From: Dendrolimus kikuchii
Lineage: Eukaryota; Arthropoda; Insecta; Lepidoptera; Lasiocampidae
DNA: 64,000 bases
Direction: 5' to 3'
Assembly: GCA_019925095.2 (NCBI GenBank)
Contig: CM034411.1
Coordinates: 2,453,001 to 2,517,000 of the forward strand
This document shows positions 19,197 to 30,370 of this stretch, in pieces. Numbering within the stretch: position 1 is the first letter of the stretch; each line of letters begins with the position of its first letter. Below the pieces are notes generated by a model. The model worked only from the letters and a program-made list of their open reading frames with translations, ran no database searches and was not told the DNA's origin. The translations under genes and the position numbers were made by a program.

Positions 19197-20005
19197 ACCA
19201 AGGGCCATAAAGCGTGCTTGCCATGAGAAAGCCAACACGCAGAGGCCCCTTCGACAAGTGTAGCGTAAATATTGCAATGACCGGCGATTATCACTATCTA
19301 CACCATGCAAAAATGCACCTAAGGACTAGACAGTGTAGGATTATTGTAGGCTATTGGGATGAACAACTAACGGTACTAGGGATCTGGGAGTATGGGGAGT
19401 ATAGCGTCTGCCCGTTGTAATGTTTGGAGAACACGAATATAATAGGCAGATTTTGCCAGGTGATAGGGCATTTGCCCAACTGGATGGCTACCACCCGTGG
19501 TCTAAAGTATGTCGCCATAACAACCTTGAGTTGTGTTCCGGCATTAGTGACCAGGTTCCAGTATCCCTTAAGAGAGCAACAGCGCATTTGTAGCACCTTT
19601 GGTGTTGCAAATGTCCATAGGCGATGGTAACCGCTTTCCATTAAGTAGCCCATCTGCCTGTCTGCTGAACTCATGCAATAAAAAAAGGCAGACGGGGACT
19701 CGCTACTCCTTGCGTGGGCCCCGAAAAATGTCGTACAAAATCGGCGAGGACAACGTGGGTGTGAGAGGCTAAGGGTTGTGGAGAGGTCGGCTGCAGGTTC
19801 ACCGAACTATTACCTACGTTAGGTTACTTATCACTTTGACCCCTGGAGCTTGAGTCTTAGCTCTAGCGATTTCTACTCCGTGCCGGTTGGTTAAAGCAAG
19901 CATGAAGCCGCGGGCCTTGCCTTGGCCCCCCGGAGTCGGGTACGAGGTGTCGGTACTCACCTAAGGCTTCGCCACGAAGACCCCCTGCGGGTTACTATTG
20001 TTATT
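19197..20005 (+). repeat. Family M repeat split by family A
   Basis: Left 19197-19450 and right 19693-20005 join to the same order seen reversed at 57907-58740. GC-rich relative to surroundings; no conserved frame across copies, so class unknown. Confidence 0.75.
19451..19685 (+). mobile_element. Family A, truncated, 7-bp TSD, nested in M
   Basis: TSD AGGCAGA at 19444-19450 and 19686-19692. Begins 'ttttgccaggtgatagg', so truncated at the same point as the copies at 4.2 and 33.0 kb. Removing it restores M ('ggcagacggggactcgc'). Confidence 0.9.
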
Positions 20006-20300
20006 ATTTTGTACTAACTGTTGCCAACGGCTTCGCTCGCATAGATTAAGAATAGTTATAATTTCAAAGGTATCCCTTTTTTCACATCCATTTATTTCCA
20101 AATACATGAAACTCGTGCTTCTTACTTTGAAAATGACTGAGCTTCATATAAACTTTCTTCCCCTTTAACACCCCCTTAAGGGTTGATTTTTCAAAAACGC
20201 TAATACACGTGTACCTTTAATAATAACCAGAAACAGGTATGCAAAACATATTATTAATAATATAAGTATATTTTGTTAATTTGGTTAATTTATCGATATA
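20006..20300. other. Helitron-like debris (family Y)
   Basis: 'catataaactttcttcccct' and 'cccttaagggttgattttt' resemble 21.33-21.38 kb. No boundaries seen. Confidence 0.4.
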
Positions 20301-20624
20301 CTAGCGGCCCCAGCAGACGTTGTCCTGCTCTGAAAAAATAAAAATCTAGGACCCGATCCCAGCGCCACCTACCGGTTCCAATTGTTCCCATCTGGGAACC
20401 CACTAAAACACACAAAAACAAAATCACCAATATCGGTCCAGGTAATTAGGAGGATTCTAGAACCCGCTCTCAGCGCCACCTGCCGGTTCCAACGGGATAA
20501 AAAGTATGCTATGTCCGTCTCCTGATTCTAAGCTACCTCCCCACCAATTTTCAGCCAAATCGGTACAGCCGTTCTTGAGTTATAAATAGTGTAACTAACA
20601 CGACTTTCTTTTATATATATAAGA
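20301..20624 (-). mobile_element. Helitron with duplicated inner unit
   Basis: CTAG end at 20301, 5' end (minus strand) TCTTATATATATAAAAG at 20624, flanks A and T. The '(c)ccagcgccacctaccggttcc' unit occurs twice (about 20353 and 20470), so it is longer than the 203-211 bp standard form. Confidence 0.8.
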
Positions 20625-20772
20625 TGTTATTTGTTCCGTTGTGTATTTTGCTACAATGATTTTATATATTTGTAATGTATGTCTTATTTAAATTATTGCT
20701 TTATTATATTGTTTTTAATCTGCAATTCATTTACCTTTATTAAACTGCATTATACTGTATATATTGTTGTTA

Positions 20773-21091
20773 AGGGGTGAAGGTAAGGAAAGGAATGCTC
20801 CGATGGTTCGGGCATGTGGAAAGAATGCATGTTGAAAGAATGACTAAACAGATATACAATGCAAAAGTGGATGGATGCAGAAGTCGTGGACGGCCACGAC
20901 ACACCTTCCATGATCAAATTGATTGTGTACTAGCAGAAGGTGATGTCAGGAGCCTTAAGAACAGACAAGCGTGCATGACAAGAATTATGAATGTCAAAGA
21001 AGCAAGTGAGGTGTGTAAGAATAAGCCTAAATGGCACTCTGTTGTTCGTGCCTACCCCGCAAGGGAACTGGCGTGAAGTTATGTATGTATG
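20773..21091 (+). mobile_element. Family B copy, 13-bp TSD
   Basis: TSD TATATTGTTGTTA at 20760-20772 and 21092-21104. Encodes the C-terminal ~99 codons, open to the PARELA stop. Confidence 0.92.
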
Positions 21092-21104
21092 TATATTGTT
21101 GTTG

Positions 21105-21400
21105 TTATGTGTGTTATATTGTCCACCGTGACTTCACTTTCTGGTCCCAGACGGAAGAACAGCGCTGGTCCTTGTTGGCTAGCATTATGCTGAGACTGGG
21201 TCCAATTTGGGACTTATTTTCTATTGTCTTTTTTATTTGTATTAACTTAGTTTTTGTCCTAAATAAAATATTTTGCTTTCTATATTTCTTTCAAAATGTT
21301 ATGCTTCTTATTATAAAATGGTACGGATTTTCATACAAACTTTCATCCCCCTTTTCACCACTTTAGGGGTTGAATTAAAAAAAAAATCCTCAGCACGCAC
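21105..21400 (+). repeat. Family Z 3' UTR-like, then family Y
   Basis: 'cagcgctggtccttgttggc' and 'gctagcattatgctgagact' match 18.1 kb; 'cctaaataaaatattttgc' is its poly(A) signal region. 21330-21375 is Y. Confidence 0.5.
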
Positions 21401-21542
21401 CTATATATACAAGGAATATATACCTATAGTATAATACAAGGAATACGCATATATATTTTTATGGTTCTAGCCCCAGTAGATTGGGCTGTGCGTTGATATA
21501 TGAGTCAATCAGTCAATCAGTGAGGCCAAGCAATTATACTTA

Positions 21543-21544
<2 letters not shown>

Positions 21545-21630
<86 letters not shown>
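21545..21630. repeat. (TA)n array
   Basis: About 40 TA units with one phase slip near 21597. Self-complementary, so able to extrude. Confidence 0.95.
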
Positions 21631-21631
<1 letters not shown>

Positions 21632-21643
21632 TATAATTCTCAC

Positions 21644-21765
21644 GTGACCAAAAGACTGGTTTATACCTCGGACAACGCATCAGCATTGCCATTCAGAGAT
21701 GCAATGTGGCCAGTCTTTTGGGCACGTTTCCGACTGACAGCGGTCTAGAACTAGATTTCATACTT
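21644..21765 (+). pseudogene. LINE J C-terminal fragment
   Basis: Encodes '[20 protein letters not shown]' and 'FPTDSGL', ending in a stop; same end as the other J copies. Confidence 0.6.
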
Positions 21766-21904
21766 TAATTTTAGTTTGTATATATAGTTTATTTTAAGTT
21801 TAATTTATTTATAATTTAGTTTATTTATAATTAGATTCACATATAAATGTATTGTAACATCGTTGAAAAAAAATATTTATTAATTATCCACTTTTACGAT
21901 TAAG

Positions 21905-21908
<4 letters not shown>

Positions 21909-21943
<35 letters not shown>
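21909..21943. repeat. (TA)n array at a Helitron boundary
   Basis: About 17 TA units directly against the CTAG-side end of the next Helitron. Confidence 0.95.
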
Positions 21944-21947
<4 letters not shown>

Positions 21948-22154
21948 CTGTCCCGGCAGACGTTGTTCTGCCCTGAAGAAATAAAATTTGGAACCCGATT
22001 CCAGCGCCACCTACCGGGTCCAAATGTAAGCTATCCTGTCTTTCAACTCGGATCAAACTGCACACGGTGTGCAAATTTAATTAAAATCGGTCAAGTAGTT
22101 TAGGAGTCCATCGCGGACAAACAACGTGACACGTAATTTATATATATATTAAGA
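21944..22154 (-). mobile_element. Family C Helitron, TTAG variant end
   Basis: Same sequence as 49858-50066 but with TTAG instead of CTAG at the 3' end. 5' end TCTTAATATATATATAAATT at 22154. Confidence 0.8.
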
Positions 22155-22553
22155 AAGAAGATAAGATGTACCAAAAAGATAGAAGAGAAAAAAGATTTAA
22201 AAAGTGACCATTTCAGAGCTGAATTTCATCCTGAAACGCAGACAAACAAGACAAATCCACGAGCGCAATCTAGTAGACACAAGTATTGCACGAAATCATT
22301 AGTAATTTTGTAATTAAAACTAAAAAAGTGGAATGGAACAAAATGTGATGGCACTCGAGACAGGTGGATGCGTTGTTTCGCTCTAACGTGTGCTGTTACA
22401 GATACAGCTATCTCTGTCCACCGGAAGACTGATGAATAAACTGTAACGGCCGGTTGTCGTAACTGACTTTTATATGACAACGCTACTCAAAGTTTTGTAT
22501 AATTGTAAGTATTTTAAGATTAAAATTCATACAATTACACTGAACTTTGACAC
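22155..22553. other. No gene recognised
   Basis: Unassigned; an 84-codon minus-strand frame (22226-22480) has no recognisable features. Confidence 0.4.
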
Positions 22554-22556
22554 TTA

Positions 22557-22762
22557 GGGCCGCTTGCATAACGATCGCCTTTAAATAAAATTAGTTAATC
22601 ATATTAAACTGCCTAAATACGTTTTACACAAAACGTATGGACATTTCTTTAAACATATTTAGCGGCAAATTTTTCGTTGTGCAAGACGCTAATTGTATTT
22701 AAGGGTGTTAAATACGTTTTGTGTTTCTTAAATAAATTTAAGTAATGTTATGCAAGCGGCCC
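22557..22762. mobile_element. PIF/Harbinger-like MITE, TTA TSD
   Basis: 206 bp with terminal inverted repeats GGGCCGCTTGCATAAC / GTTATGCAAGCGGCCC and TTA on both sides (22554-22556, 22763-22765). Subterminal 'taaatacgtttt' motifs repeat on both sides. The TTA duplication and GGGCC terminus fit Tourist-like MITEs. No coding. Confidence 0.85.
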
Positions 22763-22921
22763 TTAATGAATTATATTCTAAATAAATCATTAATATTATT
22801 TAATTCTAAATTGATATGAAATTCAGAAATTGCTATAATTTACGAAATATGAAAAAGTCTGTAGATGTGACAAGCGTCCATGTTTTTGTAATTTGACCGT
22901 GGAATCATAAGCAGACAAAAA

Positions 22922-23135
22922 TTCGTGCAGGACCGGAGGACTGGTGGTAGGATATTTGCCCGCCTGGATGGCTATCACCCCTGGTCTAGAGTATGACGCC
23001 ATAACAACCATGAGTTGTGTTTCGGCATTAGTGGCCGTCTTCGAGTCTTCCTATAGAGAATGACAGCACATTGTTAGCACCTTTGATGTTACAAATGTCC
23101 ATAGGCGATGGTAACCTGTCTGCTGAAGAAATGAA
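22922..23135 (+). mobile_element. Family A copy, diverged
   Basis: 'attcgtgcaggaccgg' joined to 'ggactggtggtagg', an internal deletion of ~70 bp, with many substitutions. Confidence 0.7.
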
Positions 23136-23712
23136 AAAAAAAATGAATGTCTAAAGGAATTGGTCTTCCTAGAATGATCATCTTGCTAGATTTGACCTAA
23201 ACAAACAAACTAACTAATAAACTGTGGGGTTTGCAATGTGTTTGTCTCTGGCGTAATATATATTCAACATCTGACTCCTGTTCTTGAGTTTCGGGTAGAT
23301 TGTTTGTGTAAAAATGCATTTTAATTTCACAAGATACGATATGAACTTCGTGGAGCGTTGGGAGATGACAGATCACTGGCGACAGTGCCTCAATTATTCA
23401 TGCATTACATTTCTGCTAACTTGCAACTGTATAGTCATTACATAAAAATTGCAAGTTAAATCATTTTTACAACTTTGAAGACTTTGAAGAATTAATTCTG
23501 CGAACTAAGTATAAGAATTTGTTGCATGGAATGTGGCCAGATCGGAGACTTAAAGCTGCTGTTAGTTCCTTTCTAGTCAAAGTTGTGTTGCCAGTTCATA
23601 GAGATTTTAAAGTCTGTGGAAGGATCGTGCGGTATCATATTCGATTAGAAAAACTAAGGACTTTACATCAAAATATTCTCATAGCTAAGTTGCCGAACAC
23701 TTCGCCAATTTT
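23136..23712. other. No gene recognised
   Basis: Unassigned sequence. A plus-strand frame from 23519 runs into the A element at 23713, so it is chimeric. Confidence 0.4.
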
Positions 23713-24018
23713 ATCCGTGCAGGAACGGAGAAAGAATACAATTTCCTGCGGCCTGGCGGCCTGTCGTAAGAGGCGACTAACCAACCCACAGCCAGGTGGT
23801 AGGGTATTTGCCCGACTGGATGGCGACCACTCCTGGTCTAGAGTATGCTACCATAACAACCTTGTGTTGTGTTCCAGCATTAGTGACCAGGTTCCAGTCT
23901 CCTTTAAGAGAGCAGCAGCGCATTTGTAGCAACTTTTGCAAATGTCCATAGGCGATGGTAACCGCTTTCCATCAAGTGGGCCGTCTGCCTGTCTGCTGGA
24001 CTCCTGCAATAAAAAAAA
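23713..24018 (+). mobile_element. Family A copy, full length
   Basis: From 'atccgtgcaggaacgg' to 'ctcctgcaataaaaaaaaa'; 'caccttggtgttg' segment shortened. Confidence 0.85.
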
Positions 24019-24206
24019 ATTGACTAATGGTTTTCTAATAAAACCCAAAACGGTTTTTAGCTCTCCTGTAAAGTTAACTTTTTTGGATAGTATTGGATTA
24101 AAGGTGCGATATCAAAATTCAAGGTCATTATGAAGATTAAGGTATATTAACATATAGATAAAAATCTACACGTATAATAAACTTTGAGCATCGCTGTTTT
24201 CACAAC

Positions 24207-24270
24207 AAAGAGGCCGATAGGTGCGCACGCGCCGGCGCGCTGCAGACCCACTACGTGCGCGCCGGCCAAA
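24207..24270. repeat. GC-rich self-complementary patch
   Basis: 'gtgcgcacgcgccggcgcgc' and 'gtgcgcgccggcc' can pair; strongly GC-rich against AT-rich flanks. Confidence 0.5.
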
Positions 24271-24386
24271 TAACAAGTGGATCAATGATCTATACAACTA
24301 TTAACTATAATGACAACTTTAGTGAATGAAGTAGATGAGGATCTTCAGATACTAACATAAATACAGCATAATATTTTACGTCCACT

Positions 24387-24575
24387 CTGATTGAGCAGCT
24401 CTGTGGGCTATACGCATTTGATGGCGGACCTCACGACGCTCCAGGTTCGATTCCTGGCATGTTAAATTTCGTAAATGAACTTTCTGTTATTTACTATGGT
24501 CTGGGTGTCTGGGATCGGCCCCAGAATGATCCGTTGTATATTACCCATAACCCAAGCGTAACTTGCTTAGCTCGA
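24387..24575 (+). mobile_element. tRNA-derived SINE (second type)
   Basis: Head with box B GGTTCGATTCC at 24444-24454, then 'tatggtctgggtgtctggga' and 'ttgtatattacccataaccc'. Same family as 34437-34684 and 46203-46445 on the minus strand. Confidence 0.75.
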
Positions 24576-24672
24576 GTCAAAGTACAAAGAGTACAAAGTC
24601 TGTCTGCCAATTTATTCGAAAATCCGTCTTCTAGTCCAGTGACGTGGGTTCGAATCCTACGGAGTATGATTT

Positions 24673-24955
24673 TTATTTTAAATCTAGCAGAGGATGCACC
24701 TGATGGAAAGTGGTTACCATCGCCTAAAGATGTTTGCAACACCAGGGATTTTTTTTCAAAATTTCTATATCGTAGCGCTGCGTAAAAATGTGAGCTAGAT
24801 GCTCATTCCAAATCTCCACGGAGCGCATGAGCAGCATTCTTGACAAAACGTGTGCTTAAGGAAGTCAGGATCAACAGCCAGCCGAAGACGGTATTCTGAA
24901 CAGTTCCTCGGAACACTTATCATTCGATAGCATACGGTAAGAGACGCGAAGTCTC
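24673..24955 (-). pseudogene. LINE K 3' end, degraded
   Basis: Left end is the shared tail ('gatggaaagtggttaccatc'), then minus-strand coding remnants parallel to 9.05-9.32 kb with frameshifts. Confidence 0.65.
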
Positions 24956-25134
24956 TCCGAAGACCAAAAGTATCTAGACTGTCTGTGAGTATAAAATTGC
25001 CGACAATCGACCTGGTTCTATATTTTCATTGAAATCAAAAGATTTTAAAAATTAAACTAAACTATAAAATAGAAACCTAAAATTAAATACTAAAAGTAAA
25101 TAAAAAAGGAGAGCAAAATTATAGATAAAATATT

Positions 25135-25385
25135 GGTCCCAAACCACTGTCACTTACCGGGAACGTTCCCAAAAGGCTGGCGGCGTTACCACGCTGAATA
25201 GCAATGCTTACCCTTTGAGCAAAATAGACGCCAGCCTTTTGGTCGCATGAGAGGTCTACTAAGCGTTCGGCAGCATCTCGATAAAGGTTTAGAGCATTAG
25301 GACCCCACGGAACCAGAGTTTCCACCCCAAACGCCGCAAGTGTGTAACTATTGCCGATAGCGGCGTACTTGTTCAAAATAATTTC
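25135..25385 (-). pseudogene. LINE J C-terminus, open
   Basis: Minus-strand open frame with 'FGVETLVPWGPNALNLYRDA', 'VDLSCDQKAGVYFAQRVSIA' and 'IQRGNAASLLGTFP', ending in a stop near 25119. The best-preserved J copy here (about 80 codons). No RT domain. Confidence 0.65.
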
Positions 25386-25537
25386 TTCAAAATAAGTTCT
25401 ACTGGAGAACATTTTTTGAAGGTTATACATATAAATTAAGATTTAACTTTACTTCCTATTCTATGTACGCTTCGCAACGTGTTATTGCTGTTAAGGAGAA
25501 GAAGCGGCATTAAACTCCCCAGCAACACGTCTAGCTA
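25386..25537 (+). repeat. Family Q copy, uninterrupted
   Basis: 'taagttctactggagaaca' through 'ttgctgttaaggagaagaag' to 'acacgtctagct'. It serves as the empty-site reference for the A insertion at 1.06 kb. Confidence 0.7.
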
Positions 25538-25559
25538 ATGACTGTTTATCTTTATAGAG

Positions 25560-26130
25560 TACATACATACATAACTTCACGCCAGTTCCCTTGCGGGGTA
25601 GGCACGAACAACAGAGCGCCATTCATGCTTATTCTTACACACCTCACTTGCTTCTTTGACATTCATAACTCTTGTCATGCACGTTCGCCTGTTCTTAAGG
25701 CTCCTGACATCACCTTCTGCTAGTACACGATCAATTTGATCATGGAAGGTGTCGTGGCCTTCCACGACTTCTACATCCATCCACTTTTGCATTGTATATC
25801 TTTTTAGTCATTCTTTCAGCATGCATTCTTTCCACATGCCCGAACTACCGGAGCATTCCTTTCCTTGCCTTCACCCCGACACTCTCTTTCAGACCAACTC
25901 TCTTTCTTACTTCGGTATTACGAACGCGGTCCGCGAGCGTCACTCCGCAGATTTTGCGCAGTGCTCGCATCTTGACCGCGTTTACTCTACTTTCATGCTC
26001 TCTCTTCCATACAAACTCTCGCTTCCATACGTGAGCGTAGGTACCAGCACCGCGTTGTGTATGGCAAGCTGAGCCTTCTGGCTGAGGTTCTTAGCGCCTA
26101 GAAGTTTACCTAACGCTCCATTCACACTAA
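25560..26130 (-). mobile_element. Family B long copy, diverged
   Basis: Extends 5' to 'acgctccattcac', nearly as far as the copies at 6.56 and 43.41 kb. Frameshifts and an insertion near 26010-26040 disrupt the frame. No clear TSD. Confidence 0.8.
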
Positions 26131-26189
26131 TATTTTTGATTGTTGGTAACCCTGCGCGTCAAGTTATCGTGAACGGGGTATACTTTCGA

Positions 26190-26425
26190 AGATTATATAG
26201 TTGCCTATGGCCTCTCTGAACAGTAAAGGTGCTACCAATATGCTGCTTCCTAGAAGTGGGCACTCTAACACAATTCAAGTTTATTACGGTGATATATTCT
26301 AATTAAACCAAGGGTGGTGGACATCCAGACGGGTAAATGCCCAACCGCCTGGCTGTGGGTAGTTTTGTCGCCTCTAACAACAAGCCGTCTGGTCGTGGGA
26401 ATTAGTATCCTTTGTCCGTTTGCTG
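26190..26425 (-). mobile_element. Family A copy, old and diverged
   Basis: 'ggtgctaccaatatgctg', 'ggtggtggacatccagac' and 'cgcctggctgtgggtagttt' keep the A order. Confidence 0.6.
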
Positions 26426-26712
26426 TTTTCGAGCCTGCCTCGCGATGTGTATACTGTTGTCTAAGCCTGTTTAACGGGTTTCACACATCAGTAATCGTTA
26501 TTGAAATATGTGTATTATATCAGAATAATTGCTATTGCGAAAACTTCTACATACCGCTATAAACATCTTGTAAAAATTTAACTAGAAATAATGGATAATT
26601 AAAAATACTAGTGGTCGCCCAGTGGTCGAAATTCGACTATAATTAATTTAAATTATAAGTTTGAACATTATTAAGGTTCTGTTGTCAAAAACTATACTTC
26701 TATAATTACAGA

Positions 26713-27073
26713 CGATGCGGACCGCGTTCGTAATACGGAGGTAAGAAAGAGAGTTGGTCTGAAAGAGAGTGTCGGGGTGAAGGTAAGGAAAGGAATGTTC
26801 CGGTGGTTCGGTCATGTGGAAAGAATGACTAAACAGATGCAAAAGTGGATGGATGCAGAAGTCGTGGAAGGCCACGACACACCTTCCATGATCAAATTGA
26901 TCGTGTAATATCAGAAGGTGATGTCAGGAGCCTTAAGAACAGACGAGCGTGCATGACAAGAGTTATGAATGTCAAAGAAGCAATTGAGGTGTGTAAGAAT
27001 AAGCCTAAATGGCGCTTTGTTGTTCGTGCCCACCCCGCAAGGGAACTGGCATGAACTTATGTATGTATGTATG
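26713..27073 (+). mobile_element. Family B copy, 12-bp TSD
   Basis: TSD TATAATTACAGA at 26701-26712 and 27074-27085. Small deletion of 'atacaa' in the 'QIYNAK' region. Confidence 0.92.
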
Positions 27074-27085
27074 TATAATTACAGA

Positions 27086-28020
27086 TTTTGCCAAGGCTAC
27101 ACTGTTAATTTGACTTTAACAATAAACAAAAGAGTATATATGCGTGTGTGTGTCAAATACATGGTAGTGTGTGTAATGTTTTTTTTTAATTGATATAATG
27201 TATTTTTATGCATAATTTAAAAAAAATATTAGTAGTCTGCACTTCTTCTCTATATAAACTATAAGTGTGCGAAATTTCATACTCCTCCGTCCACGCAATT
27301 TTCGTAAAAAGGGGTACAAAGTTTTTGCAATTTTTTTGCTTCACGTATTAATATAATGATATCCAGACGAGCAAATCCCGCGAACTCCCATCGCAATCTG
27401 GACTGCTGGTTGACAGCATGTAATACAATAAAATTAAAAAAAAAACACTTGCTCTAAATTTCATCACAATTTTTTTTTTATTCGTCCAAACTGAACACAA
27501 TGAGAGGTTACTCAATTTAACTAAGTACCGTATTTTTACAATATTACGAAAACTGTTGTTAAAAAAGTGCATTACGTCACTGAGCTGTACCTTACTTTAA
27601 GCTAATTAGAAAAAGAAATAACTAAAATGGCGGAAAGTAAGTTCTATTGTGGATTGCGAGTGTTATAATGCAATTGAATTATGTTTCTATTACTTTTCGA
27701 ATTGATACGAAAATTTTGTTAATAATTCAGATTATCGTTCAGAGGCCTAATTCTGCTATTTCACTATATTGTCAACTTGTCAATTCCATCGTGATAGTAT
27801 TAAGAATTCGTATTCTACTAAACACACAATATCTTCTCGATATCGTCGCGACAGAATAGTAGTAAAAAAGAAATGGTAGTAGAAAAGGTAGCAAAATATT
27901 CAAACATTTAATTATTTACTTTTAGCGTTAGAAGTGTCACAGTATTAGATTCACTGAATAATTAATTGTGGTGTAGTGTAATTTGCTATTTATGATTCTG
28001 TTCTTTTTGTAGATCATGAG
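27086..28020. other. No gene recognised
   Basis: About 0.9 kb of AT-rich sequence without a repeat family I can identify. Frames up to 74 codons have no recognisable content. Confidence 0.4.
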
Positions 28021-28025
28021 TTGTT

Positions 28026-28328
28026 TTTATCCGTGCAGGAACGGAGAAAGAATACGATTTCCTGCGGCCGGGAGGCCTGTCGTAAGAGGCGATAAAACAA
28101 CCACAGCCAGGTGGTAGGGCATTTACTCGACTGGATGGCTACCACCCTGGTCTAGAATATGCCGCCATAACAACCCTATGTTGTGTTCCGACATTACTGA
28201 CCAGGTCTCCCTTAAGAGAGCAGCAGCGCATTTGTAGCACCTTTGGTGTTGCAAATGTTCATAAGCGATGGTAACCGCTTTCTATCAAGTGGGCCGTCTC
28301 CTAGTCTGCTGAACTCCTGCAATAAAAT
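28026..28328 (+). mobile_element. Family A copy
   Basis: From 'tatccgtgcagg' to 'ctcctgcaataaaataat'; small deletions in the middle. Confidence 0.85.
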
Positions 28329-28659
28329 AATAATAATAATTAAAGTATCCATTTTTGGTTTAGATTTCATATTATGTATTTTTAGGCCTGAAATTTATAT
28401 TTTTTTTAATATTTAATAATAAATTTAAAAAAAAATATTTCTCGAGATTTCGCTTATAAATATTTACAAAGATGGAGTGGTGTGCCACGGGCACGCCATT
28501 GTAATTAACAGAATACCGAAATCAAGCAAACCTACGATTGAGACGATAGTGTCCGGTAATTTTGATGCGATAGTAGGAGTAGAATTGCGCCCCTGACACA
28601 GCCATAGGCCATATCCATTCGGCCATATAAAAACACTAAAGCTAGAATGCGCGGGCGCG
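28329..28659. other. No gene recognised
   Basis: AT-rich with A/T runs; unassigned. Confidence 0.4.
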
Positions 28660-29250
28660 TGTTGCCGACATGATGGTTCTTTTCATGATATACCGCCGCC
28701 GAGTTGTGTCAGCGAATGGGACGCCGTCTCCTCCTTCTGCGAGCGTGTCATATCACTGCTCCCCTCCCGCCAAAGGAGGACGCGTCGGCGTCGGAGGGCC
28801 AGCCAGGACCTTCGGCCACCGTAAGCAGCCTCTTGGGGTATAGAGGTTCTCACTCACCTGCACATACCGTCGAGATGGAGGCGCGGCGTGTTCCGCGCGC
28901 GCTCACCTCTCCTCCCGTGGGGCGAGTTACAGACCGCCCCATTCCTAGAGAGAATGAAGATGCTGGGGGATAAAAGTAGTCCTCCGGCAGTGGAAGTGGC
29001 CTCGCGAGGATAACGCCTGCCAGGGCTGCGGAGAGGCTAGGTCATATACCCGTAGCCCTAGCATAAGGCGAAGGACTTAACATCTAGGGGTTTTAGTGGG
29101 TATCCCTAACTGGGGAGTGGCAATAGCAGGGCACTAGTTTTGACTGAACATGCTAGTGCCACCCCCGATCTGGCGAATCCCACACTAGGTCGCGAATTAT
29201 CCCCCAAAGGTTCTGCCCTTGTCGCGGCTTTGCTTAGTTAAACAAAAAGC
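28660..29250 (+). repeat. Family G, GC-rich repeat with 89-codon frame
   Basis: Related to the reverse copy at 48605-49070 ('gtgggtatccctaact', 'ctagtgccaccc', 'ctggcgaatccc'). A plus-strand frame at 28704-28973 (MCQRMGRR..., Pro/Ser-rich) is not conserved in the other copy. May be the 5' region of a LINE, but I see no RT or endonuclease motif. Confidence 0.5.
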
Positions 29251-29389
29251 GGACTGTATCGGCGGGTCGAAGGCTTTAGTGTGTATTGCGCTTTATATTA
29301 CATGCGACTCTATGCATGCGAAGCCAATCTAGCGATCACAGGTGTTTAATAATTAAACAGATAATATTTTTATTATTTATAAAAATCTT

Positions 29390-29622
29390 TTTTTTTATTG
29401 CAGGAGTTCAGCAGACAGGCAGACGGCCCACTTGATGAAAAGTGGTCCTCATCGCCTATGGACACTTGCAACACCAAAAGTGCTACAAATGCGCTGCTGC
29501 TCTCTTAAGGGAGACTGGAACCTGGTCACTAATGCCGGAACACCACTCAAGGTTGTTATGGCCTCTTACGATAGGCCTCCTGGCCGCAGGAGATTGTATT
29601 CTTTCTCCGTTCCTGCACGCCT
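29390..29622 (-). mobile_element. Family A copy with internal deletion
   Basis: 'ggttgttatgg' joins directly to 'cctcttacgataggcc', removing ~85 bp, nearly the same part missing from the copy at 1.06 kb. Confidence 0.8.
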
Positions 29623-29659
29623 GACAACATAGCGGCAACACCAGATAATTTTATTTTTA

Positions 29660-30037
29660 CATATATACATACATAACTTCACGCCAGTTCCCTTGCGGGG
29701 TAGGCACGAGCAACAGAGCGCCATTTAGGCCTATTCTTACACATCTCACTTGCTTCTTTGACATTCATAACTCTTATCATACACGCTCGTCTGTTCTTAA
29801 GGCTCCTGACATCACCTTCTGCTAGTACACGATCAATTTGATCATGGAAGGTGTGTCGTGGCTTTCCACGACTTCTGCATCCATCCACTTTTGCATTGTA
29901 TATCTGTTTAGTCATTCTTTCCACATGCCCGAACCACCGGAGCATTCCTTTCCTTACCTTCACCCCGACACTCTCTTTCAGACTAACTCTCTTTCTTACT
30001 TCGGTATTACGATCGCGGTCCGCGAGCGTCACTCTAG
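29660..30037 (-). mobile_element. Family B copy, 11-bp TSD
   Basis: TSD TTTTATTTTTA at 29649-29659 and 30038-30048. Minus-strand frame of ~117 codons is open. Confidence 0.92.
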
Positions 30038-30158
30038 TTTTATTTTTAATATTTCTAACCTAGAATATCCTCTTCTGGCGAAGCCATTGTACTAATAATA
30101 TATTAAAATTGCTTTGTAACATTAACCAAACTGTAAAAACCGTGTGATTGGGAATTAA

Positions 30159-30370
30159 ATCTAATATATAAAATTCTCGTGTCACAGTTAGTTACCATAC
30201 ACCTCCGAAACGGCTTGACCGATTCTCATGAAATTTTGTGTCTGTGTGGGTAGGTTTCAAAATCGGACAACGTCTATTTTTCATCCCCCTAAATGTTAAG
30301 GGTAGTCCACCCCTAATTTGTTTTTTTTACTTTCGGATAATATTTTATTTTTTTAGGATACATCATTAAA
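30159..30370 (+). mobile_element. Helitron-like 5' segment
   Basis: TCTAATATATAAAATTCTCG preceded by A, then 'ccgaaacggcttgaccgatt'. A similar piece is at 59.35-59.5 kb. No CTAG end found. Confidence 0.5.

Noticed and set aside
24387..24470. Possible tRNA gene (box B GGTTCGATTCC)
   Set aside because: Followed by the SINE body and repeated at 34.4, 46.2 and 59.5 kb; no full cloverleaf seen.
25749..26072. Frames antisense to family B (SWPSTTSTSIHFCIVYLF...)
   Set aside because: Mirror of the real LINE reading frame, recurring wherever B occurs.
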